Source: Casuarius casuarius (lineage: Eukaryota > Chordata > Aves > Casuariiformes > Casuariidae). Taken from it: a stretch of DNA of 64,000 bases. The DNA is taken from positions 873,527 through 937,526 of the forward strand of contig PTFA01000082.1 of the NCBI GenBank assembly GCA_003342895.1, in the 5' to 3' direction. A program made the position numbers and the translations under genes. The notes below the pieces were generated by a model that worked only from the letters and a program-made list of their open reading frames with translations, was not told where the DNA came from and ran no database searches. Numbering within the stretch: the stretch's first letter is position 1; each line of letters opens with the position of its first letter. Shown here piece after piece: positions 1-12,462 of the stretch.

Positions 1-3000
1 GAAAGGGCTTTAGTTCCCTTTAGGTAAAATTCAAAGGACCTCATAACTTGCTGAGTTGGGAAGCAAGGCCTTGGAAGTCATAAGGCAAGATTATTGACCA
101 AACATGGCAGAGTTCTGTCACAATCCTCAGACAATGTTTAAGACTTCCACCGGGATGCTGTGTTTTTGCAAAGTTTTGAGCAAGGCAGTTAAAATCAATT
201 TGAAAGTTCACCTTTCTTTCTTCTCATGTCAACACCACCTAGAAGATTAATTCTTAACCAAGAAACTTCTGAAGGGGAGCATTATTTGCTTCAAAACTTT
301 TTTATCCTCTTAGTTAGGATCATATCTATGAAGGACACTGGAACAGCAAATTCATATGCATCAATACATAAACAGAAAGACATAAGACTGAACCCCCCAC
401 CCCCCGAACCTAATCCATCTTCAATATTTTAACGGATGGCTGAAAATGCTCCCCAAATCCCTCCAAACCCGAACTCGGATAAGTTCAGGATATATCCAAG
501 GGTGAAATATATAAAATGTTTTACCAGACTATGAAACTGTCACTGTAACTGCCTTTTCAGCTAGAGACTGTATCAGAAATATTTAATTTCTATCCTTCAT
601 CCCTCTGAATTGACAAGAAAAGAGAGGATATGTTTAGTAATGATGTAGGATGACATGCCAATTCTTTGTCAGATGTCATATTTTCAGCCTGTTCCAGATT
701 GGGAGAAGTCTCCAGAAGTTTCCAGATGTAATAGAGGGATTAGATAGAAGTTGGAAATCATCTAAGGGAGAAATTCTGTCTGAGACCTAAGTTCTTTGCT
801 GTTTCAGCAGCAAATGTCTGCTGTGCTCAGCATGAAACCTGAATTGTTCCTGCCCTAAGCAATGATGGTACAACCATTAGGATGGAATAAACAACATGAT
901 GNCAAACGCCCCAAAGAAGATCCAGCAACCTACCTAGACTCGTATTGAGATCCTAAAAGATCAAACACATAGGAAACAGCAGTTAAAAGCCTGTGAGGAT
1001 TACCTATTGCTGGTTATGATGATAATATGCTGCAGTGTTGAGCAGAACTGGTAGGTGCACACTTGAAAAGCAGTGGAACACCTTCAGCTTTTCAAAGTCA
1101 GCAGCAGGTAATCTAAAGTAGGATGCATCAGAGTCTCTGTGGAAGAGAGACTCTGTGGAACTGCTTTGGGCAGACCGAGAATCTTTCTCATTTGGACTTG
1201 AACTGCTTAAATGTTCTTTGGACCGGCTAAATGTTGTCAAACTAACCAGAAGACAGGCTGGAAGTGTGAGAATCTGGACAGAGAATTTTCCTTGCTTTTC
1301 TTGGCAGTTATGCTTGGATGAAGGATTAATTCACCCAGAGACATGTCTACCTAAGGGAGATTTAGCAGCTCTAACTGTATATGCTAAATCAGTATTATCA
1401 GGACTACTAATATACTTATTTTTGCTTTGCCAAAAAAACCAAACAACCCCCCTGAAAATTAATGGGCATATTTATGACACATTCAAGGAGATCAAGATAC
1501 GGAAACTATATTCAACTATGAAACAGGCTAAGGCCCTTCTATGCAAATTCAGTGACACATTGGCTACTTCTGTATTAGTAAATTAAATAGAGTGATATAA
1601 ACATTATTAAACTGTCAGAATGGTCTGTGGTGCACTTCTGACCCATGCTAACATGCTCTGTCCTAAACAACTCCTCAGCATGGTTTCAGAGTAATAACGT
1701 TCCAAGGGTCAGTCCCCAAAGGCTTTCTGCATGCCGATGCCCAGTTTGGAGGCTGTGAGAGCTCCCTAGCACAGGTATAGGCTGCTTGTGTGCCAGGTGG
1801 CCTTCATGTGCCTGGGTACCTTCCTTGCCACTTTTAATTCACTAGTATAGATATATCCTTTTTGTTCATGTCTGCAGTAAAATGCTNCTACTTCTGTTTA
1901 ACACTACATATGAAAAGGTCCTGAATGATTTACTCCTTTATTGACTGCTAATGTGATCACACAAGAATAGACCTGGATGGAAAAAAAAAAGGTAATTATT
2001 CCATCAGTTGTAATCAGTATTAACTTAACTTTGCTTTCACTGAATTAAAAGATAAAGTTCTCACTGTCCTAACATGGAAGCAGAGTTAGGGAAGGGTGGA
2101 ATGATTTTGAAAACCCAGCACAGATGTGATGCTTATGGTTTATGATAAAATCCTTTCAAAGAAAATTTTAGCCCAAGCTAACAGTGGAAATACAATTTGT
2201 TATCTGTCAATTGCTATTAGTGTTCTGAGATCCTACACCACATCACTTGCAGGGGTGAGAATCTCTGAAATCTAGGTTTTGGTCTATATTAGGCCCTGAG
2301 GATTAAAGTATTACTTAAGATTTACAGTAATTGCTAGGGCTGCAGGAAGGAGAAATAACACAAATCACTTGATATAATAGAACTTCATGTGTACGAGCTG
2401 CTGTAGTAGCTTATCATTCAAGTGTTTTAATATTCTAACTCAGAGAGTCCTATCAAAGAAATTACTAATCCTAATAACAGTGTGAATTACTGGCAGTTTA
2501 CAGATTATTCATTTCAATGGACATAAGTTCCCTTTCCTTTGAGACCTTATGAACTTCAACTGTGGTAGATTTATAGCTATACTTTGGAAATCATTATTTA
2601 AATTCAGTTAGGACTTATTATCTTCCCTTACAAATTGTAAACATTAAGTTGTCTATTGTGAAAGATTTTTATTAGGGAGAAGAAATTTACAAGTTTGGAT
2701 TTAATAAGGGCTTCATTTACACTGGACAGCAAATACACAGCTGTATCCAGTCATAAGCAGTTCAAATGATTGCCAATTTCCAGAGAAAATGTAAAGTGTA
2801 ACTTTTATTTCTTATTTTAGAGCTTTCAATTCTTCTGTTCCTGAGTGTTTAAATGCATATTTTATTGAAATGTAGCATATAAAACACATGCGAGCATCAG
2901 TATAAAAGCAGAGGAAGCTTGTATACCCTATCTAGCAATCTAATACTTCAGCATTAGAAAAGTTTAGGGCTGTAGAAGCTCGAACACAGACCAATCTCTG

Positions 3001-4640
3001 TCCCTGGACTGCATGGAAGATTAACATTACATACACTGAAGCAGTTCAGCTACTGCTCTCTTTCTAAAAAGAGCAAAAGATTCAGAAGGACAAATGATAA
3101 CACGGAGAATTACAGTGAAGAAAATGACCACAACATTCATAACCGGAAAGAATCAAGGTACTGCAAGCAAAAGGTACTATAGAGCTGTTTAAGGTTAACT
3201 AAGTGTGTGGATGCTTGTGCTGACACATTTGTGAGCAAAGCAGCAGATCTGGCCAGTTTCCAAATGGAACAAGCAACATTATAGGCAAAATATTCATTTT
3301 CGCAGCAGGTGCTCTCATATACATTTTCTGAAAAGCAAGAGGTCGTGGGCTGCATATGAACCAGTTTAAACAATATATTTTTAAATAACATTTTAAGCCA
3401 GCTTCTCCAACATATAACCTTTTGAGTATATGACTTTCCCATTCCAAAACTCTAGCCTCTGCTTTTTGTATTTTAACAACTTTATTCTACATCCATGCTT
3501 TCACAATGATACAACCTTTCTGTGACCTATATTGCCTATTAAAATTTGATGCTTAATGTGGACTCTTACTCAAGTCTGTCATATTTTCTTTATTTTTTTC
3601 TTTACTTATAATTTAACTCCTTAATTTAAAAGATAGCCAGAGTTGGACTTTTTCAAGGATTATTTGAAACTATGAATGAAATGGCTATTGCACTATGCCA
3701 CTATGTAACTGTACAACTGTGCAAAGGTTGTTCCTAGACGCCTTAGCTGTGTTTCTCCTGTCTTATTTTATACATAACTTTATTGCTAAATTTTCCTGGT
3801 TTATAGAGCTTGATTTTGAAAAAACCTAACATCTCCATAATACAGTNTACTATGAACCGATGGTAATGATTTCACTCTTAACTCCACTTTAACTTAATTC
3901 TGCTCTGGGAACACAAAATTTGGTAAAAAACATTACAAATATTTTGCAGCTCCTTCAGCAAGTGCACTTACCAGAAGAGAACTTTGCAGGAACATTCCTT
4001 TTAAAATAAATATTTTAGATACACAGTAAAGAATGTCTTTCTAAATTGTAAGTGTAAGCAATTACCACTATTGTAAAAATTCTTGTTATATAATTGGGTA
4101 AAACATATCTCACATGAACAATCAAAACAATTTAAATTTGGAGTAATGAATACTCCCATGATACTGCTCATAAGCCATACAAAGAATTGGTTATTTATAG
4201 TTGTCAGAAAAATTTTAAATATTCAAAAAACCGAAGAGCCTTAGTAGTTTCAGACAATTCACAAACATGAAACAGATAAACTTCTAAAAACAATTAATTA
4301 TAATAAATACTAATTCAATAGATTAAGCTTGGGCTACAGTAGAAGAGCAACAGATTTTGCCATGACTTAAGAGCTAGTTTCATAAAGGCATAGCTTAACT
4401 GGTTTTATAATAGCTATAGTATTGTGATAGTTTAGAAATGTCATTGGATGCATGATTGTGTAATTAGCATTTATTTAAATACAGTGCAGTTATTGTAACA
4501 CTAAAATTTACAAAATCTGAAAACTCAGGCTATTCAAAATGGAAACATCATCCTTAGAATTCCACACAGGAAGCTACGTTTACTGATCAGATAAAAAAAC
4601 CTTCTGCTTTTCCAAGTACTAATAAAGATGCTCACCTGTG
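1..4640. other. AT-rich non-coding DNA, no gene recognised
   Basis: Every frame is broken by frequent stops, and no open stretch resembles a protein family I know. Visible local structure is limited to a C-rich run at 393-405 (six C, one A, six C), a perfect 9-bp inverted repeat with arms at 1129-1137 and 1147-1155, an A-run near 1981, and single ambiguous bases at 902, 1887 and 3847. The open frame at 1155-1586 (143 codons) has no recognisable domain and no clear splice context, so I treat it as chance. I see no CpG cluster that would mark a promoter. Confidence 0.7.
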
Positions 4641-4690
4641 AACAATCCCATTGACTTCAGTGAAACCACCCACATATTTCACCTGATGTT
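4641..4690. repeat. Possible trace of an ancient amniote interspersed repeat
   Basis: The 17-base string TCCCATTGACTTCAGTG at 4646-4662 matches a phrase I recall as very common in old dispersed repeats of turtles, crocodilians and birds. I cannot name the family with confidence, and the flanks are too decayed to set the ends. Confidence 0.3.
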
Positions 4691-6959
4691 TTATAGAACA
4701 TTCATTAGTCATTCCAAAGCTCCTCTAATAAAATGTTGGAATGTTACAAAAATAATTCTAAATGTCAGTATATTTCTCAAATTTAAACAATTATTCCACA
4801 ATTCTACTAGAGGAGCTTGTTATTTGACTCAATTTTCTTTAGCTCTTTTTAAACTGAAAGCTCTCATCATATATCACAACCTCCAATCCTCTCTTAGATA
4901 CCCTAAGTACACATAAAAATACAATTCCCTAGTTTAATCCCATAAAATAACCCATGAGATTAAAAACCAGAAATGAGTTTCTGAAGATACTGCGTCTTTC
5001 CCTGATAGTCCCTTTCCCTCTCCCCTACCTCTGTCCTATTGACGGGATATGCAGTCATGACTTCATTAAAATTAAATTTCCTTTTTGTACAGTACTGGAT
5101 AAAACTCTAATCTGCCCCAAACACCTCACAAAGAGTTGAGTTTAGAAAATTAAAGCAGTTTTGCTAATACTCCCAAAATGAATTTACCTGTAATTAAAAT
5201 GAATAGTTCACTGAAAACAGTTTGCTTAGCACTGCATGCAACATCTCAATCGTTTTCATTCCTGAAGACGGTGTCAGCACAAACGCAAGTTTTCCAAGAG
5301 CCATTTCATATAATCCATGTTTTCTTGTACCATTTTAAGTGCTAATGGTACCTGAAAACCTGTATTCTTTGAATTGGCCATTGGAAGACACCACTTTTAC
5401 AGAGCTAATAATTAATAATGAATTTATAATGCAGTTAGGGCTTGGAGGGCCTAATTAAGATTGGCTGCCATTAAGTTAAGCATTAACTTGTCAAAATGCA
5501 CAATAAAATGAAATTAAATTCTCTTCCTCTGGGCATTTCTCCAAAGGACAGGTTTTCAAAGATAATCCAAAATTTGGAAGACAAGTGGGTTCCATCATAT
5601 CCATTATGGTCTACAAGAGAGCTGAGAGCTGTTTTCCCTCTCTGACTCTTTTGTGCTGTCCTCAGTATGAGGGAAGAAGATTGTACTGTTATGTGTAGAA
5701 ACAGCAGGGTTTGTTTTAAGAAGAACTGCAAGGAAAAAAAAGTGTGTTCCTTTCTGAAGGGGCAACTGATCCAATATCGGTCTCACGCCCAAACGACAGC
5801 ACATGTGAGCATGCAAAACAAAGGCAGCTACAACAGCATGTGTCAGTGGAGGCATTTTCCTCACTACTGTTCTGTGAAGGTTTGGGTGTAGAACAGAGAA
5901 GTAGAAGACCGAAAAACTATTCTGCATGACATTTTCTCATCAGCAAAACTGACTTAAGGAGTTCCCCACCCCTGAGTGTTTGGCCACGCTCTTTTGTTGC
6001 CCCAAAGCTGTGCTAGCACAATTGTTGCATGGCTACATTGTGGATTATACAAGCGAACTCATCCACATCAAAAATAACTCTACAGATTTCTCACCATCAC
6101 CATGTTGTTTTTATTTTAGCCCAGCTAATTCCACTGCTCTACATCTTAGCGCAGCCCAGAGNTCACTTACAGAGATGGCAAGGGCTTGGGAACAGGGATC
6201 CAGAAGCAGATACGATAGGCATACCTTAAATTGGCACTGCTGTCAAGAAATTGGTACACGGAAATGCAGCCTGAGAGAGAAGGCAGCAAGACAAGCTTAA
6301 GGAAACTACAACTTTGAAAAAAGCCTGGAAAGGAATCTTTTGGGATGAATGCTTCCTGACAGGGTCGAGGAACTGTGAACAAGCACATTATCTTCTGCTG
6401 TGTCCAAGGAAACAGGACTTCATAAATGGCAAACTATCAAGACAGCACATGAAGCTGACAGGCTGACAGCATTTTCTCCTCCTACTTTGAAAAACTGACA
6501 GGAGCAGGCAAGACAAATGCTCTCCAATTGGATTTTCACAGAAGGGCTATCAAATATTTTCATCCATAGTCCTGAGTTTCATCACCACCATGTAAAATTC
6601 CTAGGAGGACTGCCAAAGTAAATAGAACCTCCATTGTTGTAAAAATGTTTCACAGAAAACAATCTCATTAAACAGCTGGTCCTGATGAGTAAAGTACAGT
6701 TGTTACAGTACAGTGCTGTAGCCGTAGGCTTCCCTAAGGGCTGACTACACAAAGAAACTGCAGTGGCAACGCTGAACGAACAAGTTCCACCTGCCCATTG
6801 TCCTCTCAGAAACATCAGTCCAACTGCCTGCAACACTGTGCTCTAAACCGGATTGAAAGATTCAGATCACATATACTTTTCTTGTTTTGTTTTTAAGCAA
6901 AATAGTAATTTACTTTAGCTCCTGGGTTCACAAAAAGTTGTATCAACACAACTGAAAAG
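4691..6959. other. Non-coding DNA with a homeodomain-motif-rich patch
   Basis: No gene is recognised. At about 5395-5515 there is a dense cluster of TAAT/ATTA cores (the consensus core of homeodomain binding sites) around GGCCTAATTAAG and GCCATTAAG. Such clusters are common in developmental enhancers, but they also arise by chance in AT-rich DNA. A single ambiguous base lies at 6162. The rest shows no repeat or domain I can identify. Confidence 0.4.
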
Positions 6960-7280
6960 AGGTGGTAAAATAAGTAAAATAACCCCTTATTTTCGGGGTA
7001 AAAAGAAGGGGCTGACATGCAGGGAGAGAGGTGCGTGTGAGTTTCTAAAGTTGGTTTTACTACTGAAAACATCACGCCATCTAAGGATATGCTACGACTA
7101 AGGGGGTCACAAGAGAGGTAAAAGTTGAGGTCAGTGGCCTTGAACGAAGGGCATTTGTACAAGCCGCCATGGAGGAAGGAATACAGCAGGAGAGCGGGTG
7201 ATTGACAGAGGTCTGGTTTAACCTGGGCCATGCAATAGACAAACTCCAGAAGGAAAAGATGATTCTTCTCCGCCAGGGGA
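6960..7280. other. CpG-retaining unique segment of unknown role
   Basis: About eight CpG dinucleotides survive in roughly 320 bp, clearly more than in the surrounding AT-rich DNA. The minus strand has a 135-codon open frame (6893-7300) with no recognisable domain, so I do not call a gene. Retained CpGs can mean constraint, low germline methylation or a young insertion, and the sequence alone does not decide between these. Confidence 0.3.
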
Positions 7281-8984
7281 ACCAACTTTTCCTTCCACAA
7301 ATGTCCTTTTCACTCCTGCATCTCAAAAGGCATTTTCACATGCATTTGAAATCTAATCACAGAGTATTCTTCTTTCCAGATTCATTGCATCTGAAGAATC
7401 ACTGAAAGAACATTTGGGGTGAAGTGATCAGCAAGAAGCAATGAAAAGACTTTGTGTCTCAAGACTGCAAAGAATATCAGAGAGAGGGGTGTAAAGCATG
7501 AAGACCACAAGTCCAAAACAGTAACAGCATTCATTTCAACAGTGTTATTTAGAAAGCATAAAAGACACAAGACTAGGCATGTGCAGGAGACTTCTGCCTG
7601 CCTGTCATTTTTTCGGCTCATCTTTAGAATACCCCAGTGTTTTGGTGGGTGTCATGTCAAGAGGGCAGCTGACAAAGATGAGACTTGTAGAGTCATGAGG
7701 ATAAATTAAAAAGAACAAACCATGACACTTAGAGGATACATTAGTATTCTGACTCTGCCCTACTCCTGCATAGAATGAAAAACATATTTTAAAGGCTAAG
7801 AGTGTTAGAAATTCTTGTGCTGCTGTAAGGATATCTGCCTTTTTAGCTGGTACGTGGTTTACTTAAAGCCCATCAAAATCAACAAAGAGACTGAATATTT
7901 GTGTTTAAAACTTAAATCTGTGGAAAATTCTGTGTCACACTTAATCAGGACATTCTGTTGTCATGTCAGCTGTGAAGGAGTATTACAAAATACTCAGAGA
8001 TGTCAGTGCTGCAGCATTCCATTTCTGCCATTGTGTTCGTATGGGTTATGCTTTGTTGAGTGGAAAACTGTTAATAACCACTTTCTAAATTAATATTATT
8101 AATATTGCTGTTCATATTTGAGCAAATTACTAAATATTGTTTGCTTATTAGAACACAGTGTGCAGCAGCAACACTGTTTTATGCACTCAACTAGTAAATA
8201 CCTCAGCTTCAGCTCTTTTCTCAAATATCATAGAGTGTAAAGGCAAATGATAGGGCAGAAATTCAAATTTAAGAGACNTCATTAAAGCTGTCACAGGAGA
8301 TGTCAGTCTTTACATTGCACTGCTTGTGTATGAAATACTTTACGAGGAGAAGCACTGCAGAAGACTGGTGCTTCAAGCCACTGGGTGGAAACCAGTGGAA
8401 TCATATTAATATTGCTGGACTCTTAAAGAAATTTCTGTCTTCACAAACTTGAATTTTTTTCTGTTCCCTTCCCTCCCACCAAACAAAAAGCTGCACTAGA
8501 GACTTACACTCAGTTTTATTGCTTAAGCCTACCTACAAACTATACATCAATACAAGACTAATTGTGCATAAAATTTAAATTCTATTGCACTGCTACATAA
8601 AAATGCAAAATGCTTCAGTGGTATAATGGCTGGTGCTGAGCTCAATCCAGTAAGGGCTGCCCCAAGGCAACTCATACAAATGCAATTATCTCTCACATAC
8701 TCATACTGCTTTCTTTCACAACATTACTTTTATTATGCAAACGTATAAATCTAATTTTAATCCGCAAGACCATCTAGAAGATTAAGTCAGTACTCATGTC
8801 TTACCTTCACTAAGTGTAATTAAAGATATTTAAAAATTTAGTCTTAGAGGAATGCAACAAACAGCTTGATATTGCCCTCAACCTAAATTATAAAATGAAG
8901 GTATTAGGAGAAAGAAAAAAAGGCTTTGATTCAATATGCTTCCTCTTGCTCTCTCTTTCTGTTTTTTCCCCTTTCCTCTCTGAG
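7281..8984. other. AT-rich non-coding DNA, nothing specific recognised
   Basis: No gene is recognised. The interval ends in a long pyrimidine-rich stretch (about 8940-8982) that reads like a splice-acceptor tract in front of the exon-like segment that follows. A single ambiguous base is at 8279. Confidence 0.6.
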
Positions 8985-9176
8985 CAAAGGGTGTTTATTG
9001 TCCATATAAGAATGTGGAAGTGGAACCATGGACTAGGAGAAGTAGAAGCGCTGCATATTCATTGCCCTGCAACCTGCATAATCAATTCCATGCCTGTAGT
9101 AGTTGCATTCTGATTAGGCAGCATTTACGCTCATCTACACAACTGTGCCTGTCGCTGCAAAGAGCTGAAGCAACGG
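8985..9176 (+). other. Exon-like segment with strong acceptor and donor
   Basis: A long pyrimidine tract (about 8940-8980) ends in AG at 8983-8984. The segment that follows ends in CAACGG directly before GTGAGT at 9177-9182, a near-perfect U2 donor. The 192-bp segment is open in one frame: a stop just upstream at 8981-8983 lies outside the proposed exon, and the frame runs through to the donor. The predicted peptide (for example, it includes NVEVEPWTRRSRS) matches no family I know. It could be a lncRNA exon, a lineage-specific or cassette exon, or a chance pairing of splice-like signals. The middle part, around TAATCAATTCCATGCC and TGATTAGGCAGC, also looks like a conserved non-coding element. 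No partner exons were found. Confidence 0.25.
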
Positions 9177-11034
9177 GTGAGTCAGACTGGCTGTGCCAGC
9201 ACAAAACGAGGGCTGGGTGGCAGCCTGAGCAGGGTCTCTACAAGGAAAAGTGCTACTCACAGCCAAGAAGGATGAGGAAGGGAAGACGCCAGCTTGGACC
9301 TGATTCTCCTCTGAAGGACCCAGTGATTTCCTACAACTTGCCTGGAGAGAGGGTGCATTCAAGTGCTGAATGGACCTTCTTCAGCTGAAACTAGTGGCTT
9401 CAGAGCCTGCTTTCATCATGCCAGGTGAAAAGGGTCAAAATCAGGGAAGTGGCAAAATGATGATAATCACTATTGAATATTTTCAGTTCTTCCTGAAACC
9501 ATGCAAAATGCAGTCTGGTTCCCTGGCTGTTAGTTTAGGCTTCCTGGTTAGGAATCCTTATATAGGTAAGGAAATAACTTGTATGATACAAATCTCAAGA
9601 AAAGGGAAAGATGAAAGGATGGAAATTTCATTTCACCTGTGTTTGAACTGCAACAGTGAGGACTTCATTTTTCAATAATAAACAGTGCAGAACTCTTAAA
9701 CATATCTTCAGAAATAGCTGTGATAATTCCAGAAAGAAAACCAACATATAAAGTGCTATGGCTCTCATTCAGAAAATCATTTTTTTCTTTCTGCAAAGTA
9801 CTTGTTCTGAATATTTTCTGAATTTTTGTGTGTCCAAATCCTTCTGAAATCAAAAGGATTTCAACACACACNAGAATTGACAAAAACATTTAGTTAGGTA
9901 CTTTTTTCAATGTGGTCTTGGAAAGCTATTGACATCATCGATTTTTGTATGGATTATAATGGCCATTTTAAAAAGCCTTCTTCCTATTCTCTTTACTCTT
10001 CAATCTTTTTTATTAAACTAATGAAAAGGCCTCAAATTCTCACTTTGTTAATCTACAAAGTGATAACTTGATGCAAATAAAAGGGACCCTTCCCGAATCT
10101 CAGTAAAGATAGATAGTTTAAAGATTAAAAACCTAAACTGAGTACTTTCACAAAATACATTGTTATTTATCAGCTCAAATCTGGACATATTTCAGAGTAA
10201 ACAGTTCTCCACAAAAAAAAGAAAAAGTGAAATACATAGATGGATAATATATCTTTTTATTTTCTGCTGATTTTTCTGTCACTGTTGTGAAAAAAAATGA
10301 ACTACAAAGAAATTTTGAATTCTGTAATTTGTCTTATAATTATCACTGTAAATTAATAAGATTTTATTATATTTTCTGGCCTATAATCTTCTTCTTCAAC
10401 TGAATCTTTTTTCTTTCCACCGAGTTCAAAAGGATATATATATCTATTTAGACCTTTTCATGTTTACACTGCTTGATAGAAAACATAATAAAATATTGGT
10501 CAAACTATATTGGCAAACAGGAAGGGACAATTCCATTTTTTAATAAATTCCATATAAAATACAGTTCTTCAGTCCTAACTCTAACATGTAAAAGCAAGGA
10601 AATGAAAGCTGATATTTCATTCCCATAGTACGCTTTAAGCAGATGTTTCTTACTTCTTGTCTTCTCCTCCTAATATATGCAATCATATAGGAACAAATAT
10701 TTCCCAACATGCTCATGGAGCTGTGAAATTCATTAGAACTAATGTTTTTGTCCTGTCACCTATTTCCCTGTAGACTTCTGCAGCCACCTTGCTCCCTTCA
10801 TCTTCACTTGGTTCTGGAAATCTTCCCTACTGCAAAGACTGCTGTGCTCCTCAACTTCCCCACCCTTTTTTGACNTTATTTTAACCATGTTTATTATTTT
10901 ATCATTTGTAGATATTAAGCTTCCTCGGTGAGAGATGGAATAGAGCAACTGTAAAACAGAATAAACTCGGAGAGCTCCATAAATGTTTATGGAGTGAAGA
11001 CAATGTAATTTACCCTGTGCATCACATATCTAAT
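9177..11034. other. AT-rich non-coding DNA, nothing specific recognised
   Basis: No gene is recognised. Short AT dinucleotide tracts occur near 10434-10445. Single ambiguous bases lie at 9872 and 10875. An interrupted A/AC-rich stretch near 9863-9871 is too short to be called a microsatellite. Confidence 0.65.
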
Positions 11035-11140
11035 TTCTGGCCTAATCCCATAAAGATTTATATGAGTCATTTTTAGATATGTAGTCCTATTGGCTTAAGT
11101 GCAAGTCCTTTTGTGAAGCACTTTTAAGAGGGTTTTTATG
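11035..11140. repeat. Possible ancient amniote repeat fragment
   Basis: The phrases CCTAATCCCATAAAG (11041-11055) and AGTCCTATTGGCTTAAGTG (11083-11101) resemble the old 'taatcccattgacttca' type of dispersed repeat of reptiles and birds. The similarity is recalled, not computed. It may be related to the trace at 4641-4690. Confidence 0.3.
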
Positions 11141-11940
11141 GAAATATATTTTAGATGTAGCACTACACGGGAAAAGATGACATGAGGTAGAAGAACCAAG
11201 GACATTATAGGAGTTAGGAACACCTTGGAGAAGTAAAGGCAGCAGGCTCACTGATGTATCCAAGTACAGAGTAATTAAAATAATAAACTGAAAATATTCT
11301 TTGTACTACCTGTCCAATAGAAAATAATACAAAACAATATATTTTGAGAAAATGGTCTCAATTGTTACTGAGTATTAATGGCTAGCTAGTTCTGCGCATT
11401 TTAAAAGTCAACACTATTAACAGCATGATAACTGGCTTGGATTCAGAACTGTAAGTGTTCCTTCTTGTCCAACAGAAAAATTATGCCAGATCCAGCCTGA
11501 CATTCACTTGGCATTCCCATGAAACCCCTAAAGATCCTTCCTTTTTTATGCAAAAGTTTTGATTATTATTCTGTTGTCTCACTGGTCTGAATAGGGGTGG
11601 AACAAACTGGACTGTGCTGAAAACTGTAGCAGTACAGATCCTCTCTGAGGTGCTTGTTTCAGCAAGGCTCCTCAGTGAATTGTAATAAGTATATGTCGGT
11701 CACCTAACAACAACAAATATCCCAGAAAGATTACTGTTTCTGTTTTCCAGCAATGGAAGGTCATCCGAGTCCAAAGCCATACGGTATGGGAGGGCAAGTG
11801 AACACGAGCTCTTAGCTGCAGTAAAATGGGCTTATATGGGCATTTGAATTCATAAGATGGAGGGTAGTGATCCCAGGCAGAGCAGTGTTTTTAGCTTTGT
11901 ATACAGCAGTTACGAAACTAACACTGAAAATCCACATGTA
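11141..11940. other. AT-rich non-coding DNA, nothing specific recognised
   Basis: No gene, repeat family or regulatory module was recognised here. The last few tens of bases may already belong to the LINE that follows, because its 5' truncation point is blurred. Confidence 0.55.
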
Positions 11941-12462
11941 TCTAGTGTCCTTAGTCTTAAAAGGATGTTGAGAAACCGGAGGGCTGAAGAAAATGTCTTA
12001 TGGTGATGGACTGAAGAGCTCAATCTGCTTCACTATCTAAAAAGAAGATTGAGAGCTGACTTGATTACAAAGGATAAGTATCTCCATGAGAAAAAAACAT
12101 TGAGCAGTACAAGATACTTTAATCTATTGGAGAAATACTTAATGAGAACTAATGGTGGAAGCTGAGGCCAGCCAAATCCAAATGAGGATGAAGCACAATT
12201 TATTTTGCAAGAATGTGGCTGATTAACCCCCTGGAACTAACTAGCAAGAAAACTGGCAGTCCCTTTGCGACTTTCTAATAAAGATTGAATGCCATTCTGA
12301 AAGGTGTATTTTTGCCAAATAGTGACGATTTGCCAAACAACCGGGTTTCAGAAGTGATATACATGTAAGTGTGCAAAATATGATGCTCTGTGACATACAG
12401 GAGATCAGACTAAATTGTCTAATTATCCAGGCTGAACTTGAAATCTACATTTCTATGAAATC
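11941..12462 (+). mobile_element. Ancient CR1-type LINE, 3' end (dead relic)
   Basis: Running along the plus strand, the phrases follow the usual order of amniote CR1-family 3' ends: AAAAGGATGTTGAGAAA, then GATGGACTGAAGAGCTCAAT, then AAGAAGATTGAGAG followed by TGACTTGATTAC, then GGTGGAAGCTGAGGCCAG, then GATTAACCCCCTGGAACTAA, and near the end ACAGGAGATCAGACTAAATT and AATCTACATTTCTATGAAA. The terminal 'tctatga' phrase is characteristic of CR1 3' ends, which lack a poly(A) tail. In active copies this part encodes the C-terminus of the ORF2 reverse-transcriptase protein followed by the 3' UTR; here it carries many substitutions and small indels, so it cannot code. The element is 5'-truncated, as CR1 usually is. 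It is much older than the copy at the right edge. Confidence 0.85.

Noticed and set aside
1155..1586. 143-codon open frame
   Set aside because: Low-complexity tail, no family resemblance, no conserved signals around it.
6893..7300. 135-codon minus-strand open frame
   Set aside because: No domain recognised. The CpG richness of the region is noted separately, but coding is not supported.
8611..8660. tRNA-like text (TTCAGTGGTATAATGGC ... CTCAATCC)
   Set aside because: It has A-box and B-box resemblance, but the boxes are far too close together and no acceptor or anticodon stems pair.
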